A stretch of DNA of 64,000 nucleotides from NCBI RefSeq assembly GCF_000938265.1, contig NZ_JYFC01000001.1:310001-374000 (forward strand), written 5' to 3'. The translations under genes were made by a program, and so were the position numbers. Every line of letters begins with the position of its first letter. The stretch's first letter is position 1. The stretch is from Agreia bicolorata. GTDB taxonomy: Bacteria; Actinomycetota; Actinomycetes; Actinomycetales; Microbacteriaceae. Below are positions 31,549-41,486 of this stretch, one piece after another. The notes under the pieces are model-generated. The model saw nothing but the letters and a program-made list of their open reading frames with translations, searched no databases and was not told where the DNA came from.

Positions 31549-32238
31549 GTGACAGACTCCGCAGAACCGATCAGACTTGCGATCGTCGACGACCATCGAA
31601 TGCTCCTCGGAGCGTTGACGGAGTGGATCCGCAACGCAGCCGACGACATCGACATGGTGGCCGCTGTCACGACATGGCCAGACCTGCTCACCCACCCCGA
31701 GTTTCCCGTCGACGTGGTGCTGCTCGATCTCGATCTCAAGGACTCGCTTCCGATCTCGGTCAAGCTCCGCACCCTCAAGACAACGGGGGTCAAGACGGTG
31801 CTCATGAGCACGTACTCCGAGCCCGCGGTGATTCGCGAGGCCATCGCGGCCGGCGCCCTGGGGTACCTGGTCAAGAGCGAGGAGGCCGGAATGATCGTCG
31901 AGGCGATCCGCGCGGCCCACGCCGGCAGGCCGTTCATCTCGAGCGAGCTCGATCTCGCCCTGTCTGCAGACGAGGTCGGCGGAGCGCCCAAGCTCTCGGC
32001 TCAGGAGCGCCGCGTCATGGCCCTGTACGGCGGTGGCGAGCCGGTCAAGCAGGTCGCCCAGGCCCTCGAGATCTCAGAAGAGACCGCGAAGTCCTATCTG
32101 AAGCGCATTCGAGAGAAGTATCGCGTGGCCGGCATCGACGTCGGAACGAAGGTCGCACTGCGCAAACGGGCGATCCAAGACGGCCTGCTCGTGCAGGTCG
32201 ATTATCACCGAGCGTCAGAGACCGACATCACGGAGTGA
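31549..32238 (+). CDS. LuxR/NarL-family response regulator
   Basis: 229 aa. Receiver domain with the acidic pocket IVDDHR (residues 12-17), phospho-acceptor Asp in VDVVLLDLDLKD (about 58-60), and the conserved Lys in GYLVKSEE. The C-terminal LuxR-type HTH is PKLSAQERRVMALYGGGEPV followed by VAQALEISEETAKSYLKRIR. GGGAGG lies 7 nt before GTG 31549, 18 bp after the previous stop. It is the obvious output of the kinase two genes upstream. Its last 11 bp overlap the convergent thiamine-binding gene. Confidence 0.9.
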   Translation: MTDSAEPIRLAIVDDHRMLLGALTEWIRNAADDIDMVAAVTTWPDLLTHPEFPVDVVLLDLDLKDSLPISVKLRTLKTTGVKTVLMSTYSEPAVIREAIAAGALGYLVKSEEAGMIVEAIRAAHAGRPFISSELDLALSADEVGGAPKLSAQERRVMALYGGGEPVKQVAQALEISEETAKSYLKRIREKYRVAGIDVGTKVALRKRAIQDGLLVQVDYHRASETDITE

Positions 32239-32539
32239 TCTGGTCGAGTGCGCTTTCGAGCCGCTCGACCTTGGCCGTCAGTTCACCGCTGTAGCCATCT
32301 CGGATATCCGCCTTCAGAACAAGCGAAACCCGGCTGCCGAAACGTGCGACCGCCTCGGTTGCCTCCTTGATGACGGCGAAGACCTCGTCCCACTCCCCCT
32401 CGAGGGTGGTGAACATCGAGTCCGTGTGATTGGGCAGCCCCGAGTCGCGGACGACCTTCACGGCCGCAGCGACGGCGTCATGCACCGAACCGTCCTCGCG
32501 TCCGGTTCCCGAGGGTGCAACAGAAAATGCGACGAGCAT
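32228..32539 (-). CDS. Thiamine-binding protein (YkoF/MTH1187, DUF77 family)
   Basis: 103 aa, ferredoxin-like fold expected. Motifs: MLVAFSVAPSGTGRE at the start, SGLPNHTDSMFTTLEGEWDE in the middle, and VFAVIKEATEAV, all characteristic of the small MTH1187/YkoF thiamine-binding family. ATG 32539 shares a base with the stop of the upstream GT87-like gene (TGATG), so it is translationally coupled to it. No thiamine transport or riboswitch sequence is adjacent, so its use here is unclear. Confidence 0.8.
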   Translation of the reverse strand: MLVAFSVAPSGTGREDGSVHDAVAAAVKVVRDSGLPNHTDSMFTTLEGEWDEVFAVIKEATEAVARFGSRVSLVLKADIRDGYSGELTAKVERLESALDQITP

Positions 32540-33804
32540 CAGGTGACCTGCCTTTCCAGTGAGTCCTTGGTAGAGCGAGCGGAGCCGGGGTGCCGTCTCA
32601 ATCGCCAGACCATGCGTACAGCCACGCCGAGCAGCACGACGAGGGCGACATTGCGCAGAGTCAGCACGACGAGCATGCCGGGCTGCAGCACCAGAAGCGC
32701 GTCGTACCCGAACGGGTAGAAGATCTGGGTGACGGCGGCTATGCCCAGAGCCAGCATCGCGGGGGCGAGGAATCGTCTTCCTTGCGTGACGATGCCGAGC
32801 ACCACCGGGGCGGCGATCCACAGTACGAACTGAGGGGAACCGACCTTGTTGAATACGAGCAGACCCACGACAATGGCGAGGCTGAGCGGTGCGAGCAGGT
32901 GAGCAGGCCTTGCTCCGCTGCGCATAACGACAAAACCCAGTGTCAGCAGCGCTGCTGATGCGACGACCAGAAGAGGCGTCATCACCGCGCTTGCCGTGTC
33001 GATGCCCGAACCGACCACCTGGAACGTGTTGATCGACCGAATGTACTTCACCGACGCAGACGCCGGGTCGAGGAAGGCGATCCACATCCAGATCGTGCTG
33101 ATCGGCGCCTCGATCTGCAGCCCGCGCGAGGATTGCTGAGAGATGAATCCGAGGCTGTTCGCACCGCTTCCGACACCGAGTACGACAAGTCCGATGGCAA
33201 TAGCGGTCACAACGAACGAGATCGCGGCGGATGCTCGTTTTCGGATTGCGACGACGATCGCGGCAACGAGAACCGCGGGCCAGACCTTGATCCAGGTCGC
33301 GAGCGCGAGCAACGCGCCGGCCACGACCGGTCGGTGCTGGGCCACGAGGAGAGCGATGATCGCGATGGCTACGGTCGTCACGTCGATTCGTCCGAGGGCC
33401 ACAGGTCCGAGGAAGAGCATAAAACCGATCCACCACCACGCCGCCGTGATGCGCAGCGACCCGAGTCGAGCGCCCGGGCCGGTGCGCGCAAGCAGATAGG
33501 CCAGGACGACGGCATTGGTCACTACCACGACAAGCAGCCAGCCGACGCCGTACAACTGAGGGCCGAGCACCATCGCCGCGAGCATCGGTACCAGCGCTAC
33601 GAGCGGATAGACCCACGGCTGCGACACCCCGACGACGTCGCCGGCCAGGGCGTTCTGCACCCACGAACTGTATTGCCGTGTCACATCGCCCCACGGCAGG
33701 GTCGGGTGCGTGAGCCCCACGAAGCCGAGCCAAGCATGCACCAGCAGAAAGGCCGACCAGAGGACTGCCGGACGCCTGACCGTCGTCTCCAGCATCATCC
33801 GCAC
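32539..33804 (-). CDS. GT87-like (DUF2029) membrane mannosyltransferase
   Basis: About 421 aa with ten or more transmembrane segments. N-terminal region HAWLGFVGLTHPTLPWGD with an acidic catalytic-type residue in the first loop, DVTRQYSSWVQNALAG, then WIKVWPAVLVAA. It resembles polyprenyl-phosphate-dependent glycosyltransferases of the GT87/GT-C class, working at the membrane on envelope glycans. GTG 33804 lies exactly 7 nt after TAGTAT (33817-33812), so a leaderless start is preferred over ATG 33813, which overlaps the -10. Sugar and acceptor unknown. Confidence 0.72.
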   Translation of the reverse strand: MRMMLETTVRRPAVLWSAFLLVHAWLGFVGLTHPTLPWGDVTRQYSSWVQNALAGDVVGVSQPWVYPLVALVPMLAAMVLGPQLYGVGWLLVVVVTNAVVLAYLLARTGPGARLGSLRITAAWWWIGFMLFLGPVALGRIDVTTVAIAIIALLVAQHRPVVAGALLALATWIKVWPAVLVAAIVVAIRKRASAAISFVVTAIAIGLVVLGVGSGANSLGFISQQSSRGLQIEAPISTIWMWIAFLDPASASVKYIRSINTFQVVGSGIDTASAVMTPLLVVASAALLTLGFVVMRSGARPAHLLAPLSLAIVVGLLVFNKVGSPQFVLWIAAPVVLGIVTQGRRFLAPAMLALGIAAVTQIFYPFGYDALLVLQPGMLVVLTLRNVALVVLLGVAVRMVWRLRRHPGSARSTKDSLERQVT

Positions 33805-33937
33805 GTCGCCCATACTAGGCCGCACCACACCGACCTCGCGGGACGTCGGGCACAGGGTGCTCCCCGCTGGCTCCCAGCAAGGGATCACCTGCGCCTGATT
33901 GTCTGGCCATTCACCCCCCAACTACCGCGGACGGATC

Positions 33938-34642
33938 ATGAAGAGAATTGCGAGCATCGCTATCGGCGTCTCGGCGTCGGTGCTTGCATTGGGAACCATG
34001 GCCGCTGTGGCCGGCCCCATCATGTACGGCAGTGCGGCCGCGAGTCCCGCCGCCGTGGAGCCCAGCGTGATGCCGACCGTCCGCGAGGTTTCACCCCAGG
34101 TGGCCTTCGACGACATCTCCGACCTTTCCGGAGATTGGGCTATCGCAGACGGCTCGGAGGCGGGCTACACCGTCGACGCCGTGGTCAATGGGTCGGCTCT
34201 GACGGTCACCGGCACAACCGACCACGTCACGGGATCGGCCACTGTTGACCACAGTGTGCTCACCAGCGCGACGATCGTCGTAGAGGTCGCCAGCATCACG
34301 ACAGACAATGCTGTGCGCGACGCCTACTTCAGGGGACCAGCCCTCGACGCCGACGACTTTCCCACCGCTCTATTCACGCTCTCGTCGCCCATCACGCTCA
34401 GCGACGATTTGATCGATGGAAAACCGGTGGTCGTGGCCGCATCCGGCGAGCTGAACCTCCACGGTGTAAGCCGAGCTGTGAACGTCTCGCTCACCGCCAG
34501 TCTCGAGAACGGACGGCTGAGCCTCGCCGGCAGTGTGCCTGTGTCGTTCGATGACTATGGCATCGCGCCTATCGATCTCGGATTCGCGCGCGTCGATGAC
34601 AAGGGTTCGATCGACTTCATCCTGACCGTCTCTCCGCGCTGA
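33938..34642 (+). CDS. Secreted YceI-family protein
   Basis: 234 aa. N-terminal signal peptide or anchor (MKRIASIAIGVSASVLALGT, cleavage perhaps after an A-A-A region near residue 35). The lipocalin-like YceI barrel covers about residues 65-234: LSGDWAIADGSEAGYTVD, HVTGSATVDHSVLTSATIVV, then DAYFRGPALDADDFPTALFT, and SGELNLHGVSRAVNVSL. YceI proteins bind polyprenyl or other lipids outside the cytoplasm. Divergent from the GT87-like gene with about 130 bp between starts; both may serve envelope lipid chemistry, but that is inference. Confidence 0.85.
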   Translation: MKRIASIAIGVSASVLALGTMAAVAGPIMYGSAAASPAAVEPSVMPTVREVSPQVAFDDISDLSGDWAIADGSEAGYTVDAVVNGSALTVTGTTDHVTGSATVDHSVLTSATIVVEVASITTDNAVRDAYFRGPALDADDFPTALFTLSSPITLSDDLIDGKPVVVAASGELNLHGVSRAVNVSLTASLENGRLSLAGSVPVSFDDYGIAPIDLGFARVDDKGSIDFILTVSPR

Positions 34643-34675
34643 CGCCCGCCCGTCCTCCGATACGCATCGGGCTGG

Positions 34676-35569
34676 TCAGTGCGCATTCCGGCTGAGCAGA
34701 TCTGCGATCGTGGGGCCCAGCGAGTCCGCAATGTCGAGCGCCGTGATCGGTCCTCCCCCTGACGCACGCGCGGCAGCGGCCTGGTGCAGGTAGGCGGCGG
34801 TGGCCGCCACCTGCGACAGGATGCCCGTCGCCTCGTCGGCGACGAATGTCGCGTTCGTCGCGAGCAGGGCCCCCAGAATTCCGCCGAGGACATCGCCCGA
34901 GCCGGCCGTCGCCGCCCAGCTCGACGACGCCGTCACACTGATCGTCTCGGCCGACGGACCGGCGATGATCGTGCGAGCTCCCTTCAGCAGCACGGTCACG
35001 CCGAAGCGCTGCGCTGTGGCGATGGCCCAGTGCACGGGGTCGTCGGAGATGCTCGATCGATCGATCGTTACTCCGACGCGAGCCCACAGCGAGGCGAGTT
35101 CGCCCGCGTGCGGAGTGATGATCGTGTCGGCTCCGGCCTCGGGCACCAGATCGAGAGCGCCGGCGTCGATCACGCAGGGCACGCCGTCGCCGAGGGCGCT
35201 TCGAAGCAGCGACGTCTCGGCATCCGATCTCTTCTCGGCATCCATGCCGGATCCGAGCAACCACGCCTGCACCCGGCCCGGTGCGGTCACCACCTCCGGC
35301 CGCCTCTGCAGCACGAGGCCCGTCGGCACATCGGGGCCCAGATAGCGAATCATGCCGACCCCCGTCCGAGCCGCTGCATCGACGCCGAGCACGGCCGCTC
35401 CCGGGTACATGTTCGATCCTGTCCGCACGCCCAGGACACCGCGTCGATACTTGTCGTCGCTCTCCCGAGGCACTCGCACGATCGGCATCGCGTCGGCGTC
35501 GGTCCATTCGACCGTCGCGGCGTCGCGGCCGGCCTGTAGTGCAGGAGTGCGTTCAGTATTGTCGCTCAC
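34676..35569 (-). CDS. nnrD: ADP-dependent NAD(P)H-hydrate dehydratase
   Basis: 297 aa ribokinase-like enzyme that repairs hydrated NAD(P)H. Motifs: KYRRGVLGVRTGSNMYPGAAVL near the N-terminus, PHAGELASLW, LLKGARTIIAGPS, and the nucleotide-binding GSGDVLGGILGALLA (family form G-T-G-D-V-L-A-G). The N-terminal epimerase domain found in fused NnrED/YjeF proteins is absent, so the epimerase must be elsewhere. GTG 35569 is preceded by TATCGT at 6 nt and by GGAG, so the transcript is short or leaderless. It converges on the YceI gene. Confidence 0.9.
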   Translation of the reverse strand: MSDNTERTPALQAGRDAATVEWTDADAMPIVRVPRESDDKYRRGVLGVRTGSNMYPGAAVLGVDAAARTGVGMIRYLGPDVPTGLVLQRRPEVVTAPGRVQAWLLGSGMDAEKRSDAETSLLRSALGDGVPCVIDAGALDLVPEAGADTIITPHAGELASLWARVGVTIDRSSISDDPVHWAIATAQRFGVTVLLKGARTIIAGPSAETISVTASSSWAATAGSGDVLGGILGALLATNATFVADEATGILSQVAATAAYLHQAAAARASGGGPITALDIADSLGPTIADLLSRNAH

Positions 35570-35622
35570 AGCTCCACGATAGATTGGATGCACCCCCACC
35601 CTCTATCGACCTGCGGAGCTTC

Positions 35623-36252
35623 ATGCCCATCAGCATCCCCGGCAAAGTCGTGGTCTTCGACTACGGCGAGGTCATCTCCTACTCCCCCTCCGAGGCAGAC
35701 CGCCAGGCACTGATGTCGATTGCGCGGGTGCCGGAGGATCTGTTCTGGCCGCCGTACTGGGCCAACCGAGACGCCCTCGACGGCGGAACCCTGAGCATCC
35801 GCGACTATTGGCTCGAGATCGCGCGGCATGCCGGAGTCGAATTCAGCGAGTCGCGCATTCAGCAGCTCTGGATCGCCGACTACCGCAGCTGGCTCAGCGT
35901 GAACCCTGACACCTACGACATCCTCCTCGCGCTCCGCGACGGACGCACCCGCATCGCTCTCCTGTCGAACGCGGGCTTCGACTTCGGCGACTACTTCCGT
36001 CGCGGACCCATGGGCGCCCTCTTCGAGCGCGTCTTCGTCAGTGCCGAGATGGGCCGACTCAAGCCCGAAAGCGCGATCTACCTCGAGGTGCTGCGCGAAC
36101 TCGACATCGAGGCGCACGACATGATCTTCATCGATAACAAGGCCGTGAATATCGACGGAGCAGCGGAGCTCGGCATCGACGGTCACGTGTTCACGACCGC
36201 GCAGCTTCTCCACGCGTTCCTGGATGACCGTGCAGCAACCGCGTCAGCATGA
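35623..36252 (+). CDS. HAD-superfamily hydrolase (subclass IA)
   Basis: 209 aa. Motif I VVVFDYGEVISYS, motif II ALLSNAGFDFGDYF, motif III MGRLKPESAIYLEVLRELD, motif IV MIFIDNKAVNIDGAAELGID. The second motif-I position is Tyr-Gly-Glu rather than the phosphatase D-x-D, as in HAD-IA members of the YihX or epoxide-hydrolase-N type, so phosphatase activity is uncertain. ATG 35623 has GGAG 4 nt upstream. It is followed 19 bp later by the OYE gene on the same strand. Confidence 0.8.
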   Translation: MPISIPGKVVVFDYGEVISYSPSEADRQALMSIARVPEDLFWPPYWANRDALDGGTLSIRDYWLEIARHAGVEFSESRIQQLWIADYRSWLSVNPDTYDILLALRDGRTRIALLSNAGFDFGDYFRRGPMGALFERVFVSAEMGRLKPESAIYLEVLRELDIEAHDMIFIDNKAVNIDGAAELGIDGHVFTTAQLLHAFLDDRAATASA

Positions 36253-36271
36253 CCCGACGAAAGACATCACC

Positions 36272-37357
36272 ATGAGCGGCTCCACTCTCTTCACTCCCCT
36301 CAGCATCCGGGGCGTGACCATCCGCAACCGCATCTGGGTCGCGCCCATGTGCCAGTACTCCGCTGAGGCACACGATGGCATGACCACCGACTGGCACCTC
36401 GTGCACCTCGGCTCCTTCGGCCAGGGCGGTGCGGGTCTCGTGATCACCGAGGCCACGGCGGTCAGCCCCGAGGGCCGCATCTCACCCCAAGACCTGGGGA
36501 TCTGGAACGACGCGCAGGCGAAGGGCTTCCGCCGCATAACCGACTTCCTGCACGCTCAGGGAGCGACGACGGGCATCCAGCTCGCCCACGCCGGCCGCAA
36601 GGCCTCGACCTATCGCCCCTGGGCGAGTGAGAAGGGCACGGTTCCGCTGGATGCCGGCGGCTGGCAGTCCGTCGCTCCGTCGCCTCTCGCATTCCCCGGC
36701 TACGCGACACCCGTCGAGCTCGACTCCGCCGCCATCGACGGTGTCGTCGACGACTTCGTCGCAGCGGCACGGCGGGCGATCGACTCCGGATTCGACGTGC
36801 TGGAGATCCACGCAGCGCACGGGTACCTCCTTCACCAATTCCTGTCACCGCTCAGCAACGAGCGCACAGACGAATACGGTGGAACCCTTGAGAACCGGGC
36901 CAGACTGCTCCTTCGAATAGTGGCTGAGATCCGCGCCGCGGTGGGCGACGAGGTTCCCCTTCTAGTGCGCTTCTCGGCCACTGATTGGGTTGCCGACGGC
37001 TGGAACGAACAGCAGACCGCGACTGTGGCGGGGTGGGCCAGAGACAGCGGCGCCGACGTGTTCGACATCTCGAGCGGCGGAAACATCACTGGCGTCACGA
37101 TTCCGCTCGCGCCCGGATATCAGGTTCCCTTGGCCGAATACGTTGCGGCGAGAGGCGACGTGCCCGTCAGTGCAGTGGGTCTCATCACCACCGCGACGCA
37201 GGCGGCGCAGATCGTCGACGAGGGTCGCGCCGACGCAGTGATGCTCGGCCGCGAGATGCTGCGAGACCCGCACTTTGCTCTGAGAGCCGCCCACGAACTG
37301 GGCGTGGCCATCGACTACTGGCCGTCGCAGTACGTGCGCGCCGCCTGGCCCGTCTAA
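36272..37357 (+). CDS. NADH:flavin oxidoreductase, old yellow enzyme YqjM type
   Basis: 361 aa FMN TIM barrel that reduces activated C=C bonds with NAD(P)H. YqjM-class features: Cys in VAPMCQYSAEAHDG (about residue 26), the substrate-binding pair EIHAAHGYLLHQFLSPLSN, NERTDEYGG, and the FMN phosphate region GLITTATQAAQIV with ADAVMLGREMLRDP. Start ATG 36272 gives the family-typical MSGSTLFTPLSIRG; an upstream GTG at 36224 lies inside the previous gene. Natural substrate unknown, as for most of the family. Confidence 0.92.
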   Translation: MSGSTLFTPLSIRGVTIRNRIWVAPMCQYSAEAHDGMTTDWHLVHLGSFGQGGAGLVITEATAVSPEGRISPQDLGIWNDAQAKGFRRITDFLHAQGATTGIQLAHAGRKASTYRPWASEKGTVPLDAGGWQSVAPSPLAFPGYATPVELDSAAIDGVVDDFVAAARRAIDSGFDVLEIHAAHGYLLHQFLSPLSNERTDEYGGTLENRARLLLRIVAEIRAAVGDEVPLLVRFSATDWVADGWNEQQTATVAGWARDSGADVFDISSGGNITGVTIPLAPGYQVPLAEYVAARGDVPVSAVGLITTATQAAQIVDEGRADAVMLGREMLRDPHFALRAAHELGVAIDYWPSQYVRAAWPV

Positions 37358-37387
37358 AGCGCTAGCCGACGCACGGCCGCGTGATTC

Positions 37388-38425
37388 TCAGAGGCGCCGG
37401 GTCGCATCCTGCACCTCGCCGACCAGCTCCTCGATGATGTCCTCGAGAAAGAGCACACCGGTGGTGCGACCCGACTCTGAGAAAGTACGCGCCAGGTGCG
37501 CGTTCGTGCGACGCATGCTGGCCAGCGCATCCTCCAGCTCGGTTCCCTCATAGATCGAGACGAGCTGCCTGATGCGTTTGGCGGGCACCGGCAGATCGGC
37601 CTCGTCTGCGTCGATATCGATCACGTCTTTCAGGTGCAGGTAGCCGTCCGGGCGCCCTTCCTCGTCGACCACGATGTAGCGAGAGAATCCGTGTTTGACG
37701 ACCGCGTGCTCGATCTCGGCCGGCGTCACGTGGTCCGACAGGCTCACGAGCGACTCGAGAGGCACGGCCACGTCTTTAACCGTCTTCGACGTGAACTCGA
37801 ACGCCGCATTGAGGGTGCCCGTCGTATCGCTCAGAACACCCTCACGGGTCGACTGCGACACGATCGTCGACACCTCGTCGAGCGTGAATGCGCTCGCCGC
37901 TTCGTCTTTCGGCTCGACGCCGAAGAGTCGCAGGATCGAGTTAGCGGTCGCATTGAGCGCGACGATGACGAATCTGAAGACACGGGCGATCCACACGAGC
38001 GGCGGAGCGAGAAGCAGAACGGCGCGCTCGGGCAACGAGAATGACAGGTTCTTGGGAACCATCTCGCCGAATACGACGTGCAGGAACGACACGATCAGCA
38101 GCGCGATGATGAAGGCGATCGTGCCGATCGCCTCTTCAGGCAGACCGGTGAAGGCCAGCGGAATCTCGAGCAGGTGATGGATCGCCGGCTCTGAGACATT
38201 GAGGATCAGAAGCGAGCACACGGTGATTCCGAGCTGACACATGGCCAGCATGAGTGTCGCGTGCTCCATGGCCCAGAGCGCGGTCTTGGCGCTCGCCTTG
38301 CCCTGATCAGCGAGGGGCTCGATCTGCGAGCGGCGAGCGGAGATGACGGCGAATTCGGCGCCGACGAAGAACGCGTTGGCCAGAAGAAGCACAACGAGCC
38401 AGACGATACCCAGCCAATCAGCCAC
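37388..38425 (-). CDS. CNNM/CorC-type CBS-domain membrane protein (second gene)
   Basis: 345 aa. DUF21/CNNM transmembrane domain (about residues 5-140; [34 protein letters not shown]) followed by a CBS pair (from [52 protein letters not shown]). It lacks the C-terminal CorC/HlyC domain. Such proteins are proposed Mg transporters or regulators. It overlaps the upstream paralogue by 8 bp. guaB1 with two such genes is conserved in actinobacteria, including mycobacteria (Rv1841c-Rv1843c). Confidence 0.9.
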   Translation of the reverse strand: MADWLGIVWLVVLLLANAFFVGAEFAVISARRSQIEPLADQGKASAKTALWAMEHATLMLAMCQLGITVCSLLILNVSEPAIHHLLEIPLAFTGLPEEAIGTIAFIIALLIVSFLHVVFGEMVPKNLSFSLPERAVLLLAPPLVWIARVFRFVIVALNATANSILRLFGVEPKDEAASAFTLDEVSTIVSQSTREGVLSDTTGTLNAAFEFTSKTVKDVAVPLESLVSLSDHVTPAEIEHAVVKHGFSRYIVVDEEGRPDGYLHLKDVIDIDADEADLPVPAKRIRQLVSIYEGTELEDALASMRRTNAHLARTFSESGRTTGVLFLEDIIEELVGEVQDATRRL

Positions 38426-39785
38426 GGTCGTTCACCTCCGTACTCGCTTCATCGGTCGTGAGCGCATCGACGGGCGCTGCGGCCTCGTCGGTGGCGATCG
38501 GGGTGAACCGGATGCGATCGATACGCCGGCCGTCGAGCCGAACGACGGTGAGTTGGCCGGTGGGCAACTCGACCGTGTCGCCCACGACGGGCAGCCGTCC
38601 GAGTTCGCTCATCATGAAGCCACCCACCGTCTCGAACGGACCGTCGTCGGGAACGCTGATGCCCGCGCGATCGGCGAGTTCATCGGGCCGCAGTATGCCG
38701 GGAAACGATACGGAGTTGAGAGTCTTGACGACTCCGGCGCGCGAGCGGTCGTGCTCGTCGTCGAGTTCGCCGACGAGCTCTTCGACCAGGTCTTCGAGCG
38801 TGACCACGCCCGCCGTTCCCCCGTACTCGTCGACCACGATCGCCATCTGGTAGCCGCGACCGCGCAGCTCGCCGAGCAATGAGTCGAGCTTCATGGTCTC
38901 GGGCACGCGAATGACGTTCGAGGCGAGGGCCGCTGCGGGCACGTCGTGCCGCCTGTTCCGTGGAACGCTCACGGCCTGCTTGACGTGCACGACTCCGACG
39001 ATGTCATCGATGTCGTCGTCGAGCACGGGAAAGCGGCTGTGTCCGGTCGTGCGGGTGAGGGTGATCACGTCTTCTGCGCTGTCTGTGCGCTTGACGCTCG
39101 CGATACGCGGCCTGGGTGTCATGGCGTCGGATGCTGTGTGTCCCGAGAAGAGGAGCGTGCGGTTGAGCAGGGTCGCCGTGTCGAGATCGAGACTGCCCTG
39201 CATGGCGGAGCGTCTCACCAGCGAGGAGAGCTCCTCCGCGGTGCGGGCACCCGAGAGCTCCTCTTTCGGCTCGATGCCTACCGCGCGAAGGAGACCGTTC
39301 GCGCTGTTGTTGAGCAGGCTGACAGCCGGCTTGAACACCAGCGTGAAGAGTCGCTGGAACGGGATCACCAGCTTCGCCGTCTGCAGCGGCAGCGCCAGCG
39401 CGAAGCTCTTCGGAACGAGTTCGCCGACGATCATCGACAGCAGCGTGGCGAACACGATTGCGATCGTCGCCGAGACGCCAGGCACGACGGCCTCGGGGAT
39501 GCCGACGCCGGTGAGCGGGGCGCGAAGCAGGTTCGAGATGGCCGGCTCCATGGTGTAACCGGTGAGAAGAGTGGTGAGCGTGATGCCGAGCTGCGCGCTC
39601 GAGAGGTGGGTCGAGGTGATCTTCAGCGCCGAGATCGTAGGACCGAGCCCGGTGCCGCCGCGCTTCTGCCTGGTCTCGAGGTCGTTGCGGTCGAGGTTGA
39701 CCAGCGCGAACTCGCTGGCGACGAAGATGCCGGTACCGAATGTGAGAACGATACCGATGCCGAACATGATCCAGTCAAGAGGCAC
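38418..39785 (-). CDS. CNNM/CorC-type CBS-domain membrane protein (first gene)
   Basis: 455 aa. CNNM transmembrane domain ([19 protein letters not shown], then [15 protein letters not shown]), two CBS domains ([58 protein letters not shown]), and a full C-terminal CorC/HlyC domain ([20 protein letters not shown]). Likely involved in divalent cation (Mg) homeostasis. It is longer than its downstream partner because it keeps the CorC domain. A -10-like TATACT at 39858-39853 (minus) lies about 70 bp upstream. Confidence 0.9.
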   Translation of the reverse strand: MPLDWIMFGIGIVLTFGTGIFVASEFALVNLDRNDLETRQKRGGTGLGPTISALKITSTHLSSAQLGITLTTLLTGYTMEPAISNLLRAPLTGVGIPEAVVPGVSATIAIVFATLLSMIVGELVPKSFALALPLQTAKLVIPFQRLFTLVFKPAVSLLNNSANGLLRAVGIEPKEELSGARTAEELSSLVRRSAMQGSLDLDTATLLNRTLLFSGHTASDAMTPRPRIASVKRTDSAEDVITLTRTTGHSRFPVLDDDIDDIVGVVHVKQAVSVPRNRRHDVPAAALASNVIRVPETMKLDSLLGELRGRGYQMAIVVDEYGGTAGVVTLEDLVEELVGELDDEHDRSRAGVVKTLNSVSFPGILRPDELADRAGISVPDDGPFETVGGFMMSELGRLPVVGDTVELPTGQLTVVRLDGRRIDRIRFTPIATDEAAAPVDALTTDEASTEVNDRG

Positions 39786-39852
39786 GGTGGCCGCCGGAAT
39801 TGTTCAGAAGAAAGGATGGATGGGCTGAGGGAGGGTCGTCCATTGTCTGGCC

Positions 39853-39858
39853 AGTATA
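39853..39858 (-). promoter_or_regulatory. -10 element ahead of the CBS-domain pair
   Basis: TATACT read on the minus strand in the 103-bp gap between guaB1 and the first CBS gene. No good -35 is visible. Would give a leader of roughly 60 nt. Confidence 0.4.
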
Positions 39859-39888
39859 CCGGCAGGCCTCGCCAGATCGCCGGGGCGA

Positions 39889-41328
39889 TTACCAGCTGAC
39901 GGGAAGGGCCTTTCCCTCTTCGTACCCCGCGGCGGACTGGATGCCGACGAGCGCCCGATCGTGGAACTCGGCGACATCGGAGGCTCCCGCGTAGGTGAAT
40001 GAGCTGCGCACGCCCGACGTGATCATGTCGAGCAGATCCTCGACGGAGGGGCGGAGCGGGTCGAGGTAGATGCTGCTCGACGAGATGCCCTCGGCGAACA
40101 ACGTCTTGCGGGCGAGCTCGTAGGCGTCGAGGCGTCCGAAGCGGTCTTTGACGGCCTTGGTCGACGCCATGCCCCAACTCTCTTTGTAGAGCCGGCCCGT
40201 CGCATCCGTCTTCAGTGTGCCTGGCGCCTCGATCGTGCCGGCGAACCACGAGCCGATCATCACGCTGGATGCTCCGGCTGCCAGCGCCAGCGCGACATCA
40301 CGCGGGTAGCGCACTCCCCCGTCGGCCCACACGTGGGCCCCGAGCTCGCGAGCCGCATCGGCGGTCTCGAGCACGGCCGAGAATTGCGGGCGACCGACCG
40401 CCGTCATCATGCGCGTTGTGCACATGGCGCCCGGGCCGACCCCGACCTTGAGGATCGTTGCACCGGCCGAGACGAGATCGTGCACGGCGTCGGCCGTCAC
40501 GATGTTGCCGGCCACGATGGGAAGGCCGAGGTTCTCGTTGGCCACCGTCTCGATGGCGCGCAGCATGCCCTCCTGGTGCCCGTGGGCCGTATCGATCACG
40601 AGCACGTCGACGCCGGCCGACGCGAGCGCACGGGCCTTGGATGCGACATCGCCGTTGATACCGATGGCTGCGGCGACCCGAAGGCGGCCCTGTGCGTCGA
40701 GCGCCGGGGTGTAGAGAGTGGAGCGCAGTGCGCTCGTGCGGCTCAGGGTTCCGATGACCGCTCCGTGCCGCATCACCGGGGCGAAGTCGAGTTCGGCCTC
40801 GACCATCGCGTCGAACGCCTCTCTGGGAGAGTCGATGTCGTCGGCGGAGAGAGCCGTCAGCGGGCCGTGCAGCAGATCTCCGAGGAGCGCATCGGGCAGC
40901 GCAGAGGCGAGACGGGCTGCGGCGATGCACCCGAGGTACACGCCGGCGGAGTCGTGAATGACGATTCCGTGACCCGCGACCGCGGGCACCTGGCGAAGCG
41001 CCTGCTCGACGGTGTCGTCGGGAGCAAAGTCGAAGGGGGTGTCGAATTCGACGGGCTGGGCCTTCACCCAACGGATCGCCGCATCGAGATCTTGGAGGTG
41101 CATGTCCTGCGGAAGAACACCGAGCCCACCGCGCCGCGCGAGGGTGGCCGAGAGTCTGGGACCCGTGACCGAGTTCATGTTCGCGCTGACGATCGGGATG
41201 CTCGCTCCCGTGCCGTCGTTCGGCGCGAGCGATACGTCGAGTCTGCTCGTCACCTGCGAGCGCGACGGCACGAGAAAGACGTCGGAATACGTGAGGTCGT
41301 GGGTCGCGGTCGCGTGATAGAACTCCAT
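39889..41328 (-). CDS. guaB1: GuaB1-family IMP dehydrogenase-related protein (GMP reductase)
   Basis: 479 aa with IMPDH fold and an inserted CBS pair (about residues 95-210). The catalytic Cys loop is VGVGPGAMCTTRMMTAVGRP, preceded by VLVIDTAHGHQEGM and PIVAGNIVTAD. HVWADGGVRYPRDVALALAA forms the phosphate site. The actinobacterial GuaB1 group has been shown in mycobacteria to act as GMP reductase rather than IMP dehydrogenase. That assignment is adopted from family knowledge. Located ahead of two CNNM/CBS genes as in other actinobacteria. Confidence 0.88.
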   Translation of the reverse strand: MEFYHATATHDLTYSDVFLVPSRSQVTSRLDVSLAPNDGTGASIPIVSANMNSVTGPRLSATLARRGGLGVLPQDMHLQDLDAAIRWVKAQPVEFDTPFDFAPDDTVEQALRQVPAVAGHGIVIHDSAGVYLGCIAAARLASALPDALLGDLLHGPLTALSADDIDSPREAFDAMVEAELDFAPVMRHGAVIGTLSRTSALRSTLYTPALDAQGRLRVAAAIGINGDVASKARALASAGVDVLVIDTAHGHQEGMLRAIETVANENLGLPIVAGNIVTADAVHDLVSAGATILKVGVGPGAMCTTRMMTAVGRPQFSAVLETADAARELGAHVWADGGVRYPRDVALALAAGASSVMIGSWFAGTIEAPGTLKTDATGRLYKESWGMASTKAVKDRFGRLDAYELARKTLFAEGISSSSIYLDPLRPSVEDLLDMITSGVRSSFTYAGASDVAEFHDRALVGIQSAAGYEEGKALPVSW

Positions 41329-41486
41329 ACCTCCAACGGTAGTCGCTTCTGCGCCGAGCGGGCCGTGCCGGGTGGCGCTTCAGGCTGAGGGGATTAGGCT
41401 TGACTACGAACGTGTCGGGCGCCCGCCGGCAACGATGCAGGGCGCTGACGGCTGTCATGAATGTACTGATTTCAGGCGAATTGTCG

